A stretch of 64,000 bases of DNA, taken from the NCBI RefSeq assembly GCF_019203185.1, contig NZ_CP078093.1, forward strand, positions 2,636,389 to 2,700,388, written 5' to 3'. Both the position numbers and the translations under genes were made by a program. This DNA is from Crassaminicella indica (GTDB taxonomy: Bacteria; Bacillota; Clostridia; Peptostreptococcales; Thermotaleaceae). The notes under the pieces are model-generated. The model saw only the letters and a program-made list of their open reading frames with translations, was not told the origin of the DNA and did no database searches. This document shows positions 34,840 to 44,406 of the stretch, in pieces (position 1 is the stretch's first letter; each line of letters opens with the position of its first letter).

Positions 34840-36882
34840 TTAAACCTTATATTTTTCAGTTAGCTGTTTCAGCTTATATCCCATTTCTTGAAGGTTACGT
34901 GTTGCCTCTTCTAGTTGCTTCATACTATTCACATTTTGAATACTTGCCTCATTAATCCCTTCCATTGCCATTGCCACTTGATCCATTCCAACTAACTGCT
35001 GCTGGCTAGATGCTTCTATCTGGATAGCTGCCTGTGCAGATATGTTCATATGCTCTGTAAGCTTTCGTATAGCATCACCTGCTTTAGATGCCTGTTTTAT
35101 ACCTGCATCAACAAATTTTATCCCCTTTTCCGTTGTCATTACAGCTGTATTGGCTGCCTTTTGTATATCTTTTAGTATATTTCTTACCTGCTTTGTAGCT
35201 TGTTTGGATTGTTCTGCTAAATTTCTAATTTCTTGAGCAACAATGGAAAATCCTTTACCATGTTCTCCAGCCTTTGCTGCTTCTATTGACGCATTAACTG
35301 CAAGAATATTAGATTGTTCAGAGATATTATCAACACTCTCTATCAATTCACTAATATTCTGGCTTTGCTCACTTAAAGCGATAATACTTCCTGCAATTTC
35401 CTGCATCTGATTATTAATAATCTTCATTCCTTCTAAAGTAGCTTCTGTTGCTTGATTTCCTACTTTTGATATCTCAAGAGACTGCTTTGCACTGTTTGAA
35501 ACATTTTTTGTCTTTTCGTTGGATATATGAACTGTCTGTTTCACCTCCTCAACCGTTGCTGTAGTTTCACTTACTGCAGAAGAAGTTTCAGCCGCTCCTG
35601 ATGTAACTTGAGTAAGAGAAACTGTAATTTCACTCACAGAAGATGCCAGTACGTTTGCTACATGAATAATCTCTTTTGTTTGTTCTCTAAGATGGTTTAG
35701 CATATTACTAATAGCTTCTGTCAAAATGCCTATCTCATCTGAACGCTTTTCTTTTGGTACTTCAATAGTTAAATCTCCCTGAGATATTTTAAAAGCAACC
35801 TCTGACATTTTTATCATTGGTGTTGCAATACTTGAAGCCATAAATATAGAAAATATTACTATAGCTATCACTGAAAGCATCAAAACAATTATCATCAATT
35901 TTTGTAATTTATATACTGAATAAAATGCCTCTTCTTCGTCTATTTTAACAAGTATAGCCCACTTCAAATGCTTAATATGCAGTGGTGTATAAGCAACAAT
36001 AGACTTTATATTATGATAATCAAAATAAGTATCCACATCTGTTTTCCCAGCCATTACTGCATCTGCTCCCTTTGTTCTTATTTCTTTCAAAAGAATAGCA
36101 GTTTTTGCTGTCTTTATTCTTTCATCTTCCTCCTCATTTACAAATCTAGTATTACTTCGTAACTTATAATCAGGTCCGATTAAAATAACCTCTCCACTCT
36201 TACCAAGATTTAACGACTCCCATTTATTGTTATTAGATACAATTTCATCAATTTTCTCTGTTCCTATTTTAAAAGCAAGAACACCAACTTTTTTGTCTCC
36301 TTTAAAGATTGGAGCTGCCATACATATAATAGGTTTGTGATTAGAAGGAGCATAAAACTCATAATCTGTAATAGCTATAAAATTTTTATCATTACTATTT
36401 TTTGCAGCTTCAAAGGCTCTTGCAACATTTGTATTTTTATAAGGTCCACTCATAAGATTTGTCCCATAATCTGCTTCTTTCAATGTAGAATATAAAACTT
36501 TACCATTTTTATAATCTATTAATAATAGATCTCCATAGGCTAATTTATCAATAAAATTTAAAAATACAGAGTTATACTTTTCATATGACTCATTATCACT
36601 ACCATCAGCAGCTGCATTCTGACTAAATTTTATCATAGCATCTACAGTCACTTGCTCCTGTGCCATATATAAAATTCTGCTTTGCATCATTTTAAAATAA
36701 TCTTCTATTTCCCTTTTCTTTGTATCTCTTATAAAGGTAAGTTGGTCAGTAGCATCCTTTTGCAAAGATACTTTTGAATGATAATAACTAAATCCGCTTA
36801 TAATCATTGCTGGTATAATTGATAATGCCAAAAAATATATAATCAATTTTCCTTTTAAGCTTTTTATAAAATTTATTTTCAT
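34840..36882 (-). CDS. Methyl-accepting chemotaxis protein of the Wsp-like operon
   Basis: The 680-residue receptor has TM1 at about 10-30, a Cache-type extracellular domain at about 35-320, TM2 near 325-345, HAMP, and a signalling coiled coil with hairpin tip [19 protein letters not shown]. It starts at ATG 36882 behind GGGAGG; the longer frame would overlap the cheW stop. It is the only receptor inside the cheR-cheW-mcp-cheA-cheB operon and so the likely dedicated input (WspA position). The ligand or mechanical cue is unknown. Confidence 0.92.
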   Translation of the reverse strand: MKINFIKSLKGKLIIYFLALSIIPAMIISGFSYYHSKVSLQKDATDQLTFIRDTKKREIEDYFKMMQSRILYMAQEQVTVDAMIKFSQNAAADGSDNESYEKYNSVFLNFIDKLAYGDLLLIDYKNGKVLYSTLKEADYGTNLMSGPYKNTNVARAFEAAKNSNDKNFIAITDYEFYAPSNHKPIICMAAPIFKGDKKVGVLAFKIGTEKIDEIVSNNNKWESLNLGKSGEVILIGPDYKLRSNTRFVNEEEDERIKTAKTAILLKEIRTKGADAVMAGKTDVDTYFDYHNIKSIVAYTPLHIKHLKWAILVKIDEEEAFYSVYKLQKLMIIVLMLSVIAIVIFSIFMASSIATPMIKMSEVAFKISQGDLTIEVPKEKRSDEIGILTEAISNMLNHLREQTKEIIHVANVLASSVSEITVSLTQVTSGAAETSSAVSETTATVEEVKQTVHISNEKTKNVSNSAKQSLEISKVGNQATEATLEGMKIINNQMQEIAGSIIALSEQSQNISELIESVDNISEQSNILAVNASIEAAKAGEHGKGFSIVAQEIRNLAEQSKQATKQVRNILKDIQKAANTAVMTTEKGIKFVDAGIKQASKAGDAIRKLTEHMNISAQAAIQIEASSQQQLVGMDQVAMAMEGINEASIQNVNSMKQLEEATRNLQEMGYKLKQLTEKYKV

Positions 36883-36904
36883 TATATTTCCTCCCTTCAA
36901 ATTA

Positions 36905-37393
36905 TTAAATAACTTCTTCATCAACAATCATTTTTTCATCCATCATTATATTTTTTATATCTAAAACAATAGTCCTTTCCTTTGTTATTCCTTTAAAATA
37001 TTTTGTATTCAAATTTGTTATATTTAAAATATTTCTTTGTATTTCTGATACAAAGACTTCATTACATCCTAAAATTCCATCTACAGCTATGCCTACCTCT
37101 ATTTCATTAACCTTTACAACTATTACTTTTTTTATATTCTCTACAGATATTTTTTTAGAAGTAAAGCCTAAAAAATTTCTTAGATCTATAACAGATATAA
37201 TTTTTCCTCTAAAATTCATTAAACCTGTTATAAAGGGAGGTGTACAAGGAAGCATAGTAACTCTTTTTACTGAATATACCTCATTTATATATAAAACTTC
37301 TATTGCATATTTTTCAGTGCTTTGATCACTCTTCAGTAAAAATTCTAGTATTTCAACAATTTCAAGCTTTTCTTCTTCATTATATTTTTTCAT
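36905..37393 (-). CDS. cheW: CheW-like coupling protein
   Basis: The 162-residue protein is a single CheW domain; typical segments are [38 protein letters not shown] and the closing KNIMMDEK. It links the receptor array to CheA at the membrane. ATG at 37393 with AAGGGTGG in front overlaps the end of cheR by 14 nt, implying translational coupling. Only one separate CheW gene is present, whereas Pseudomonas Wsp has two. Confidence 0.9.
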   Translation of the reverse strand: MKKYNEEEKLEIVEILEFLLKSDQSTEKYAIEVLYINEVYSVKRVTMLPCTPPFITGLMNFRGKIISVIDLRNFLGFTSKKISVENIKKVIVVKVNEIEVGIAVDGILGCNEVFVSEIQRNILNITNLNTKYFKGITKERTIVLDIKNIMMDEKMIVDEEVI

Positions 37394-38801
37394 ATAAACC
37401 ACCCTTACCATATAAACTTTGAATGATTTCTTTTAACGCCCCTACTGTTATTTCTTCTGAATTGGGAATAATATCATCCTGATTCAAATGATTCAGCAAT
37501 ATACATACATTATCAAAATTTTTAAATGCTTTTTTGTATTTCCCTCGTTTTAAATACAAATTGCCTAAATCAAAATAAGCCATAATAAAGTCTGAATCAA
37601 TATATATGGCCTTTTTTAATGATATTATAGCTTCATCAACATTTCCTTGCTCTTGCTGAATACTTGCAAGGAGATAATAATATAAAGGATTGATTTTATC
37701 TATAGCAATAGCCTTTTTACACCACCGTATAGCTTCTTCCAAATTTCCTTCATTTGCAAATAAACGTGATAATTTTTCACATTCTCCTGCATCTGCTTTT
37801 TCTTCTTGCAATAGTACTTTTTTATTATTTATATCTTCTAATACAATTAGATTCTTATATTCTTCTTCCTTCTTAGGGCTTATTTTTACTTCATTTTGAA
37901 TAAATAATGTTTTGTGTGTAATATGCTTACAAAGATGTTTTTCAAAATTACTACGTTTTATATTTTTCTTATATAAAAATACACCATTTATATTTATAGG
38001 TATGAACAAGGATCTATTAAGCAACAAACTTTCGGTAGGTGCTACAATAAGCCATCCTCCATTTACAATCATATTATAAAAACGATTAATAATTTCATTT
38101 ACATGGTATTTACTAAAATACATTAAAACATTTCTGCAAAATATAATATCTATATTATTCATCATAATATTATCCACTATATACATCGGATCCGCTAAAT
38201 TCAAATGATGAAATGTTACAAGCTTTATAATCTCATCATTAAGCTTATAATACATGTTATCTATTCTCTTGAAATACTTATTTTTAAAATGTTGATCTGT
38301 ACCTCTAAAAGACCACTTACTATATATTCCTTTTCTCGCCTTACTTAAAAAAGAATAATTAATATCTGTAGCAATAATCTTAATATCCCAATCTTTATAA
38401 TCAGGAATCAATTCTTTTATTAAGATTGCTATAGAATAAGCTTCTTCTCCAGAAGAGCAACCTGCACTCCAAATTTTCAAACTTCTATTCGTATATTTTC
38501 TAGCATTGATCATATCAAGCAGTATGCTTTTTCTTAGTATCTCAAACAATTTTTTATTTCTAAAAAAATAAGTTTCTCCTATCGTCAGACAATCTATTAG
38601 CTGTTGAATATCTTCTAAAGACAATTTATTTCGCACCATTAAATCTATGTATTCTTTAAGGTCAATTTTTTTTTGTTCCGCTGCATAAGAAATCCTTCTT
38701 ACAAGATCATTAAAGCTTTTTTCAGGAAAATACAAACCAAATCTATTCTCTATAAATTTACTTATCTTCTTAAGAACATTTTTTGAAATATTATTGCTCA
38801 T
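37380..38801 (-). CDS. cheR: CheR methyltransferase with C-terminal TPR repeats
   Basis: The 473-residue protein has an N-terminal CheR all-alpha domain (about 1-80), a SAM-dependent methyltransferase domain with KIWSAGCSSGEEAYSIAIL and the conserved DIIFCRNVLMYF, and a C-terminal extension with about three TPR repeats at 345-460 (for example YYYLLASIQQEQGNVDEA). It methylates chemoreceptor glutamates. The CheR-TPR fusion is the form found in WspC and Frz-type systems. It is the first gene of the operon; AGGGG lies 6 nt before ATG. No clear promoter was recognised in the 190 bp upstream. Confidence 0.93.
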   Translation of the reverse strand: MSNNISKNVLKKISKFIENRFGLYFPEKSFNDLVRRISYAAEQKKIDLKEYIDLMVRNKLSLEDIQQLIDCLTIGETYFFRNKKLFEILRKSILLDMINARKYTNRSLKIWSAGCSSGEEAYSIAILIKELIPDYKDWDIKIIATDINYSFLSKARKGIYSKWSFRGTDQHFKNKYFKRIDNMYYKLNDEIIKLVTFHHLNLADPMYIVDNIMMNNIDIIFCRNVLMYFSKYHVNEIINRFYNMIVNGGWLIVAPTESLLLNRSLFIPININGVFLYKKNIKRSNFEKHLCKHITHKTLFIQNEVKISPKKEEEYKNLIVLEDINNKKVLLQEEKADAGECEKLSRLFANEGNLEEAIRWCKKAIAIDKINPLYYYLLASIQQEQGNVDEAIISLKKAIYIDSDFIMAYFDLGNLYLKRGKYKKAFKNFDNVCILLNHLNQDDIIPNSEEITVGALKEIIQSLYGKGGLYEKI

Positions 38802-38956
38802 TTTTTACCCCTTCACTTAAACGTTAGAAATTTGAACTAATTGATGAATAATTTTCCTTTTTATTATATCTCATATCAAATAACACTTAAATAATTTTTT
38901 AAATTATAACACATTGTTTACAATATATTTTATAAGGAAGAAAATCATTTTTATAT

Positions 38957-38992
38957 AAAATAAAAATGACCTAAGTTAAACTTAGATCATTT
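38957..38992 (-). terminator. Terminator after yqeY
   Basis: AAATGATCTAAGTT / AACTTAGGTCATTT with a one-base loop centre, followed on the minus strand by TTATTTTATA. It separates yqeY from the cheR operon. Confidence 0.82.
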
Positions 38993-39434
38993 ATTGTAAA
39001 AATTGCTTAACAAGCTTATTTACTGTTTTACCGTCAGTTCTACCTTTCACTTTAGGCATTACTGCTGACATAACCTTACCCATATCCTTCATACTATTTG
39101 CACCAATTTCATCAATTGTCTGACTAACAATTTGTGAAACTTCTTCTTCTGTTAACTGCTTTGGTAAATAATCCATTAAAACATCTATTTCAGCTTTTGC
39201 TTCATCCACTAGGTCATATCTATTTCCCTTAGTGAACTCTTCAATGGCATCTTTTTTCTGTTTTACCTGTTTGGATATAATATCTAAAATGCCTTCATCA
39301 TCAAGCTCTACTCTATTGTCTATCTCATATTGCTTTATAGCAGATCTTACCATTGTTATAACAGATTTTTTAATCTTATTTTTTTCTTTCATAGCGTCCT
39401 TTAAGTCAGCCATTAATCTCTCTTTGAGGGACAT
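38991..39434 (-). CDS. yqeY: GatB/YqeY domain protein
   Basis: The 147-residue protein is the stand-alone GatB/YqeY domain (start SLKERLMADLKDAMKEKN, then LDYLPKQLTEEEV-type segment and the final VNKLVKQFL). In GatB the domain contacts tRNA; the free-standing form has no established role but is conserved after rpsU in Firmicutes. It starts 29 nt after rpsU, with GAGGTG before ATG, and ends at a terminator, so it closes the HIT-rpsU-yqeY group. Confidence 0.9.
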   Translation of the reverse strand: MSLKERLMADLKDAMKEKNKIKKSVITMVRSAIKQYEIDNRVELDDEGILDIISKQVKQKKDAIEEFTKGNRYDLVDEAKAEIDVLMDYLPKQLTEEEVSQIVSQTIDEIGANSMKDMGKVMSAVMPKVKGRTDGKTVNKLVKQFLQ

Positions 39435-39463
39435 CTGTCACACCTCTTTTTTTAAGATTTTAT

Positions 39464-39652
39464 TTAGAATCTTTTTTTAGCCCTGTTTCTTCTAGCAGCC
39501 TCTGCTTTCTTTTTACGTCTTACACTAGGCTTTTCATAATGCTCTCTTTTTCTAATTTCTGATAAAACACCACTTTTTGCACATGAGCGCTTGAATCTGC
39601 GAAGAGCACTTTCAAGAGTTTCGCTTTCTCCGATTCTTATTTCTGTTGACAT
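39464..39652 (-). CDS. rpsU: 30S ribosomal protein S21
   Basis: The 62-residue protein begins [20 protein letters not shown] and ends in a basic tail [18 protein letters not shown], the standard S21 form. It binds the 30S platform near the anti-Shine-Dalgarno and supports initiation. ATG at 39652 follows GGAGG closely; the longer frame is spurious. It precedes yqeY. Confidence 0.97.
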   Translation of the reverse strand: MSTEIRIGESETLESALRRFKRSCAKSGVLSEIRKREHYEKPSVRRKKKAEAARRNRAKKRF

Positions 39653-39775
39653 AGTTCTCCCTCCCTCCGCTAGCAAACTTGTGCTGTGCTCGTAGAACAC
39701 CAAAGCAAAAACACTTGGGAGTCCGAAATCGCACTATGTTATTATACATTAAATTAACAATTTATGCAACTTTTT

Positions 39776-40117
39776 TTAACCTGGAGGCCACTGAAGCTGT
39801 CTTCCTCCTAAAAGGTGAAAATGTATATGATCTACAGTTTGACCACCTAAATCTCCACAATTACTTACAACTCTATAGCCTTCCTTTAAACCTAATGTAT
39901 TTGCAATATTTTTTATAGAAAGGAAAATATGTCCTATGAGATTATTATGTTCATCAGAAAGATCATTTAAAGATGCTATATGCTCCTTTGGAATAATGAC
40001 CACATGGGTAGGTGCTTGAGGCTCTATATCATGAAAAGCCATTATATAATCATCTTCATATACCACTTTAGATGGAATTTCTTTAGCTATTATTTTACAA
40101 AAAATACAATCTTTCAT
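39776..40117 (-). CDS. HIT-family nucleotide hydrolase
   Basis: The 113-residue protein has the histidine triad HIHFHLLGG near its C-terminus and an N-terminal CIFC pair, typical of HinT/PKCI-like zinc-containing bacterial proteins. These hydrolyse purine nucleoside phosphoramidates such as aminoacyl-AMP. ATG at 40117 is preceded by AAAGGAGG. It lies 70 nt after mtaB and upstream of rpsU. Confidence 0.93.
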   Translation of the reverse strand: MKDCIFCKIIAKEIPSKVVYEDDYIMAFHDIEPQAPTHVVIIPKEHIASLNDLSDEHNNLIGHIFLSIKNIANTLGLKEGYRVVSNCGDLGGQTVDHIHFHLLGGRQLQWPPG

Positions 40118-40187
40118 TCCTTTCACCTCCTTTACAGAATCACAAACTTTTATCAATATCTATTCAACATAAATAAAAAAATTCCTT

Positions 40188-41567
40188 CTATTGATTGACT
40201 ATTTTTCCGATAACGCCTTCTCCTGATATTTTCTCTAATACCACTTGTAATATTTTTCCTTCTAAATTTTCTTTAGATTTGCAAAATACTCTTATATAAT
40301 TATCCGTCAAGCCTTCATAATAGCCTTTCATTTCATTGCTTGCAGTTTCAAAAAGAACTGTCCTTTTTGTACCGATAAATTTCTTATGATAATTGTTCAA
40401 ACCTTCTTCTGCTAATGCTATCAACCTTTCACTTCGCATGCTTTTAATTTGAGAAGGTACTTGATTTTTAAATCCTGCTGCTGGCGTTCCTTTTCTTTTA
40501 GAATATTTAAATACATGTATCTGGCTAAAGCCTATTTCTTTTACAAATTGCATTGTTTTTTCAAATTCTTCCTCCGTCTCTCCAGGAAATCCTACCATAA
40601 TATCTGTTGTAATAGACACATCAGGCATATATTTTTTTATTCTTTCTACAATAAGTTTATATTCACTTGTTGTATATTTTCTATTCATTCTCTTCAGCGT
40701 CTCATCACATCCACTTTGAAGAGATAAATGAAAATGTGGACAAACCTTTTGTAGAGTTGCAAGCGTACTTACAAATTCCTCTGTCATGATAGTTGGTTCA
40801 ATAGAACTTAATCTAATTCTTTCAATGCCTTCAACTTCATGAACTTTAAGTATTACATCTAATAGAGATGTATTTTTTAGATCCTTTCCATAGGAAGCAA
40901 CATGAATACCTGTAAGCACAATCTCTTTAAAATTATTCTTTGCAAGTCTTTGTACTTCTTTTATAATATCTTCTGGCTTTCTACTTCTAATAGGTCCTCT
41001 TGCATATGGAATAATACAATATGTGCAATATTGATTACATCCCTCTTGAATTTTAAGATATGCTCTTGTTTTCCCTTTTATTTCTCCTATAGTCATCTCT
41101 TCAAACTCTTTTATTTTCATAATATTTCCAACAGCATTAATTTTTTCATTTTCTACTTGTGCATTTTCTACATATTCAACTATTTTTTTTCGATCATTTG
41201 TCCCTAAAATAACATTCACCCCTTCAATAGCTGATACTTCTTCAGGGGCTGTTTGAGAATAACATCCTACTACTGCAATAATCGCTTTAGGGTTTTTTCT
41301 TTTTGCCCTGCGAATAAACTGCCTTGATTTTCGATCTCCTAAATTTGTAACTGTACAAGTATTTATCACATATACATCTGCATGATCTTCACTATCTACA
41401 ATCCTATATCCTGATTTTTCAAAAATCTCTCCCATGGCCTCTGTTTCATACTGATTCACCTTGCAACCGAGAGTTATGAAAGATATGATTTTTTTACGTC
41501 CATATTTCTTGTAAAACGTTTCTGCGTCAAGGCTTAGGTCAACTTTTTCTCTATTTTTATTTTCCAT
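40188..41567 (-). CDS. mtaB: tRNA t6A37 methylthiotransferase MtaB
   Basis: The 459-residue radical-SAM methylthiotransferase converts t6A37 to ms2t6A37 in tRNAs reading ANN codons. The N-terminal UPF0004 domain starts at FITLGCKVNQYETEAM and holds further cysteines in NTCTVT and GCYSQ. The radical SAM cluster reads CNQYCTYC around residues 174-181, followed by ARGPIRSR. A TRAM domain closes it. About 30 extra residues precede the usual start; GGAGG lies 11 nt before this ATG. A promoter is at 41688-41716. Confidence 0.94.
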   Translation of the reverse strand: MENKNREKVDLSLDAETFYKKYGRKKIISFITLGCKVNQYETEAMGEIFEKSGYRIVDSEDHADVYVINTCTVTNLGDRKSRQFIRRAKRKNPKAIIAVVGCYSQTAPEEVSAIEGVNVILGTNDRKKIVEYVENAQVENEKINAVGNIMKIKEFEEMTIGEIKGKTRAYLKIQEGCNQYCTYCIIPYARGPIRSRKPEDIIKEVQRLAKNNFKEIVLTGIHVASYGKDLKNTSLLDVILKVHEVEGIERIRLSSIEPTIMTEEFVSTLATLQKVCPHFHLSLQSGCDETLKRMNRKYTTSEYKLIVERIKKYMPDVSITTDIMVGFPGETEEEFEKTMQFVKEIGFSQIHVFKYSKRKGTPAAGFKNQVPSQIKSMRSERLIALAEEGLNNYHKKFIGTKRTVLFETASNEMKGYYEGLTDNYIRVFCKSKENLEGKILQVVLEKISGEGVIGKIVNQ

Positions 41568-41687
41568 CGCGGTAGCTTCCTCCTATATTTATTATTTCCA
41601 AGTATATCATCGTATATTATTAATAGAATTAATTTTCCTTGTATTCTTTCTGTATTTTTGGTATAATACTGTTTTGTACATGAGTAT

Positions 41688-41716
41688 ATTCTACCATACA
41701 GTTTGCAAGTGTTCAA
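41688..41716 (-). promoter_or_regulatory. Sigma-A promoter of the mtaB group
   Basis: TTGAAC (41711-41716), 17-nt spacer, TAGAAT (41688-41693) on the minus strand, about 120 nt before mtaB. Confidence 0.7.
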
Positions 41717-41736
41717 CTTAAAATACGACCAAAACA

Positions 41737-41774
41737 AAAGCCCGCTGGTGAACATCAATTCTCCAACGGGCTTT
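41737..41774. terminator. Orphan hairpin at the edge of the accessory scar
   Basis: AAAGCCCG / CGGGCTTT with inner CTGG/CCAA pairing and a T-rich stretch on the plus side. No plus-strand gene ends here, so it may be the terminator of a deleted gene. Confidence 0.5.
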
Positions 41775-41885
41775 CGCTTATTTTATTCTGTTTTAATTTC
41801 TGGCGGAATTTTCTCTTCATTATTAATATACATTTTTAATGTTTTGGTTGCTTTCCCATTTTTGAATTGAAATTGAAAAATGATA

Positions 41886-41915
41886 AATCTCTATATATCC
41901 CACAAGGATTGAAAC
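41886..41915 (+). repeat. Single CRISPR-repeat-like motif
   Basis: A 30-base stretch ending CACAAGGATTGAAAC resembles clostridial type I-B CRISPR repeats, which commonly end ATTGAAAC. Only one copy occurs and no cas gene is in the window. Confidence 0.2.
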
Positions 41916-41958
41916 TTAGAAGTTAGATATTCAATGGCTTTGGGAAATAAGTGCTTGT

Positions 41959-42132
41959 TCGTTCTATTTAGGATTAGCTGGATGATTTGCAGGAATTACT
42001 ATAGGACTTGTTTTTGCAATATTGACAAATATGTTATACTTTAAATATAAAAAGTTGGATTATAATGGAAGGTTTGCTTTAGTGCCTTATTTGGGGATTG
42101 GGTATATGTATTGTTTAGATATAATGTCGTAA
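41959..42132 (+). pseudogene. Possible prepilin peptidase (A24) remnant
   Basis: One frame reads CSFYLGLAG, an in-frame TGA, then FAGITIGLVFAILTN and GRFALVPYLGIGYMY before TAA. The second hydrophobic helix and the FALVPYLGIG ending recall the C-terminal helices of type IV prepilin peptidases (usual form PFGPFLAIG). The internal stop, missing N-terminal part and lack of a start indicate a relic. Assignment rests on short similarity only. Confidence 0.35.
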
Positions 42133-42461
42133 ATATTTAAGTTATCTACAATAGCAAAAAATTATAAAGAAGAAAAAACACATATCATAGATATTACATA
42201 GTAGTAGACTGGGAAGTTAAGGATTATTTATATTTTTTTGTAGCAGTCTACTTATTTAATATAAATTAGTAGACGAGAAATGATGAATTGTATATGCATA
42301 CATATAGAAACAATGATAATTATGTAGGTGTAATCTCTATAACAATGGAGGATAAAATGATAAAACAAGAATTAAAAATACATGGTATTCCTATTATGTC
42401 TATTTAAGTTAAAAATTACCTGCATTCCTCAAATTATGATTATGTAAAGAAAGGAGTGGTT

Positions 42462-43292
42462 ATGATAGTTTCTATTGAGAAAGCAAGATATTTCGTATAT
42501 GATAAAGGCTTATTATGGGAAAAACAATTATTTGATTATCTATTTTGTAAAGGGAATCTTAAAAAATTACATCAGTCACTTTTATGTTATAAAAATGATG
42601 ATGGAGGGTGGGCTAATGGAATTGAACATGATGTAAAATGTCCAGATTCAAATCCTATATCTCTTGAATTCTTACTGACAGTTGTAAGAGATACAGGGAT
42701 ACCAATAGGTAACTTGCTAGATGGAACAGTAGACTGGCTTGAAAGAAATATTAATGAGGATGGTTCGTTTAGATCTCCAGATACACTATATCAATATCCT
42801 CATGCTTGGTGGATGGCAAAAGATATTGATCAAACTATTCCAGATTCAATAGTGGGCAATTTAAAGAAATTAGGATTATGTACTCCTGTTTTAGAAGAAT
42901 CTGCGAAAAAATGGGTCTCTCAAAATTTAACTGTAAAAAAGATATTGTCTAATAAATGGCTTTTTATGGCATACCATGCCTTTGATTACTTCTCAAGTAT
43001 AGAAGAAAGTGAAGAAAACAAAAATGTAAAAGAAGCTATGATGAAAAATATATTAGAGTGTGCAAAAAATGCCACAGAAAAACAATATCATACATTGTTT
43101 CAGTTTGTAAAATCACCAGAGGACAAACTAGCAAAGTATATGCCCAATACTATTATTAATAGTTTTTTAGATTATTTATATACTTCTCAGAGAGATGATG
43201 GAGGATGGAATGATGAACATGAATTAGAATATTGGCAGCCATACGTTACTATTCAAGTTCTATGTGCATTAAAAAACTTTGGGCGGATATAA
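42462..43292 (+). CDS. Alpha-toroid (prenyltransferase/squalene-cyclase-like) protein
   Basis: The 277-residue protein has repeats of the type NDDGGWANGIEHD (residues about 45-57), NEDGSF and QRDDGGWNDEHE, which resemble the QW-like repeats of the alpha/alpha-toroid superfamily. No catalytic DxDD or prenyltransferase metal site was recognised, so a cyclase reaction is not claimed. ATG at 42462 lies 5 nt after AAAGGAG. It is the only intact gene of the 41.7-43.6 kb accessory scar. Its function is unknown. Confidence 0.65.
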   Translation: MIVSIEKARYFVYDKGLLWEKQLFDYLFCKGNLKKLHQSLLCYKNDDGGWANGIEHDVKCPDSNPISLEFLLTVVRDTGIPIGNLLDGTVDWLERNINEDGSFRSPDTLYQYPHAWWMAKDIDQTIPDSIVGNLKKLGLCTPVLEESAKKWVSQNLTVKKILSNKWLFMAYHAFDYFSSIEESEENKNVKEAMMKNILECAKNATEKQYHTLFQFVKSPEDKLAKYMPNTIINSFLDYLYTSQRDDGGWNDEHELEYWQPYVTIQVLCALKNFGRI

Positions 43293-43299
43293 CATCGTT

Positions 43300-43545
43300 A
43301 ATATTGTTAAAAGCGTCAAAGGAGTAAAAATTCCATGTAATAGATGAAGAAGAAGCAAAAACGGTTAATATGGTTGTCGTTGAAGATATAAAGCTAAAGA
43401 GAAACAGAAAATGCGTCCAAAACAAAAGTTTCTTTATCGTTCTTATGAACCAATGCTTATACAGTATCTTAAAGAACATAAATCTGTATCAAGAAAAAAG
43501 GAAATTCCGTTGCAACTAGATATTTTTTTAAAAAAGACCACTTAA
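43300..43545 (+). pseudogene. Frameshifted relic, possibly ParB-like
   Basis: Three pieces read on in two frames: NIVKSVKGVKIP (frame 1), VIDEEEAKTVNMVVVEDIKLK (frame 2), KEKQKMRPKQKFLYRSYEPM and LKKTT before TAA (frame 1). Two compensating shifts would join them. DEEEAK followed by an EDI-type helix and RP-K-KF is reminiscent of the ParB/Spo0J-like domain that follows the nuclease-like core in mobile elements. Similarity is short, so the family is tentative. Confidence 0.35.
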
Positions 43546-43564
43546 TCAAAAATAGTGGTCTTTT
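43532..43564 (+). terminator. Terminator after the relic
   Basis: AAAAGACCACT / AGTGGTCTTTT with an 11-nt loop, overlapping the end of the relic frame. The 43565-43647 remainder shows nothing further. Confidence 0.75.
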
Positions 43565-43647
43565 GCCATTTAACTCTTTAACCATTTTTCTAGCTTTATT
43601 GGCTCTTTTTCCTTGTAACCTACAGCTAAATACATTAACAATTTCAA

Positions 43648-44406
43648 CTAATAGCCTCCTAAATCCCCTATCTCATACATTAATACGCTTAAAGCTACCA
43701 AGCCAGCAGTTTCTGTTCTTAATATTCTAGGTCCTAACATAATAGGCACTATTCCAGCATTATGAGCTTTTATAATCTCTTCGTACTCAAATCCACCTTC
43801 TGGACCAATAATAATAGCAATCTTTTTATATTCTTTATTTCTACTTAAAATATTTTTCAGTCCTACTTTTTTCTCCTGTTCATAAGGTATAATTTTCAAA
43901 TCATAATCTGCTAAACTATTAAGCATCTCCTCAAAAGAAAGAGGTGCTTCAACTTTTGGTATAATACCTCTTTTACATTGTTTTGCTGCTGAATCTGCAA
44001 TTTTTTGCCATCTTTCGATTTTCTTTATTTCAGCTTTTTTATCTTTTAATTGTACAATTGTCCTTTCTGTTATTATAGGAACTATTTTATAAATTCCTAA
44101 TTCAGTACATTTTTGTACAATCATATCCATTTTACTTGACTTAGGAATCCCTTGAAAAAGAGCAACCTGAATTTGTGGTTCCGTATCACATATTTTTCTC
44201 TCAAGAATTTCTAATTTAATTTGCGATTTTGATATAGATATAATTTTTCCTATGTAATCATTATTATTCCCATCACAAACTTCTATACAGTCCTCTTTAC
44301 AAAGTCTTAAAACCTTTCCAATATGTTTCACATCTTCCCTGTAATCAATAATAATTTCTTTCTTTTCTTCTGAAATATTTTTTCTATCTACAAAAAATCT
44401 ATGCAT
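43648..44406 (-). CDS. rsmE: 16S rRNA (uracil1498-N3)-methyltransferase
   Basis: The 252-residue SPOUT-class methyltransferase modifies U1498 of 16S rRNA. The N-terminal PUA-like domain begins MHRFFVDR; the C-terminal trefoil-knot SAM site reads IIGPEGGFEYEE and MLGPRILRTETAGLVAL. ATG at 44406 overlaps the prmA stop by 8 nt, implying coupling; the longer frame start inside prmA is rejected. It ends next to the accessory scar. Confidence 0.95.
   Translation of the reverse strand: MHRFFVDRKNISEEKKEIIIDYREDVKHIGKVLRLCKEDCIEVCDGNNNDYIGKIISISKSQIKLEILERKICDTEPQIQVALFQGIPKSSKMDMIVQKCTELGIYKIVPIITERTIVQLKDKKAEIKKIERWQKIADSAAKQCKRGIIPKVEAPLSFEEMLNSLADYDLKIIPYEQEKKVGLKNILSRNKEYKKIAIIIGPEGGFEYEEIIKAHNAGIVPIMLGPRILRTETAGLVALSVLMYEIGDLGGY

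Larger units (their letters stand above)
41775..42461. other. Accessory scar with decayed sequence
   Basis: This stretch has no intact gene. It holds a CRISPR-repeat-like motif (41886-41915), a decayed frame (41959-42132), inverted GTAGACTG / CAGTCTAC arms (42204-42211 and 42244-42251), and a 16-codon ORF at 42357-42407 behind GGAGG that is too short to judge. Together with 43293-43545 it looks like the remains of an insertion between the normally adjacent rsmE and mtaB. Confidence 0.55.

Noticed and set aside
41534..41758. 74-codon minus-strand frame upstream of mtaB
   Set aside because: It has no ribosome site, overlaps mtaB in another frame and covers the mtaB promoter; composition is not protein-like.
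41880..42000. A CRISPR array
   Set aside because: Only one repeat-like unit, no spacers of regular length and no cas genes.
43411..43545. 44-codon independent gene starting MRPKQKF
   Set aside because: No ribosome site, and the upstream sequence continues the same protein in shifted frames, so it is part of a relic.
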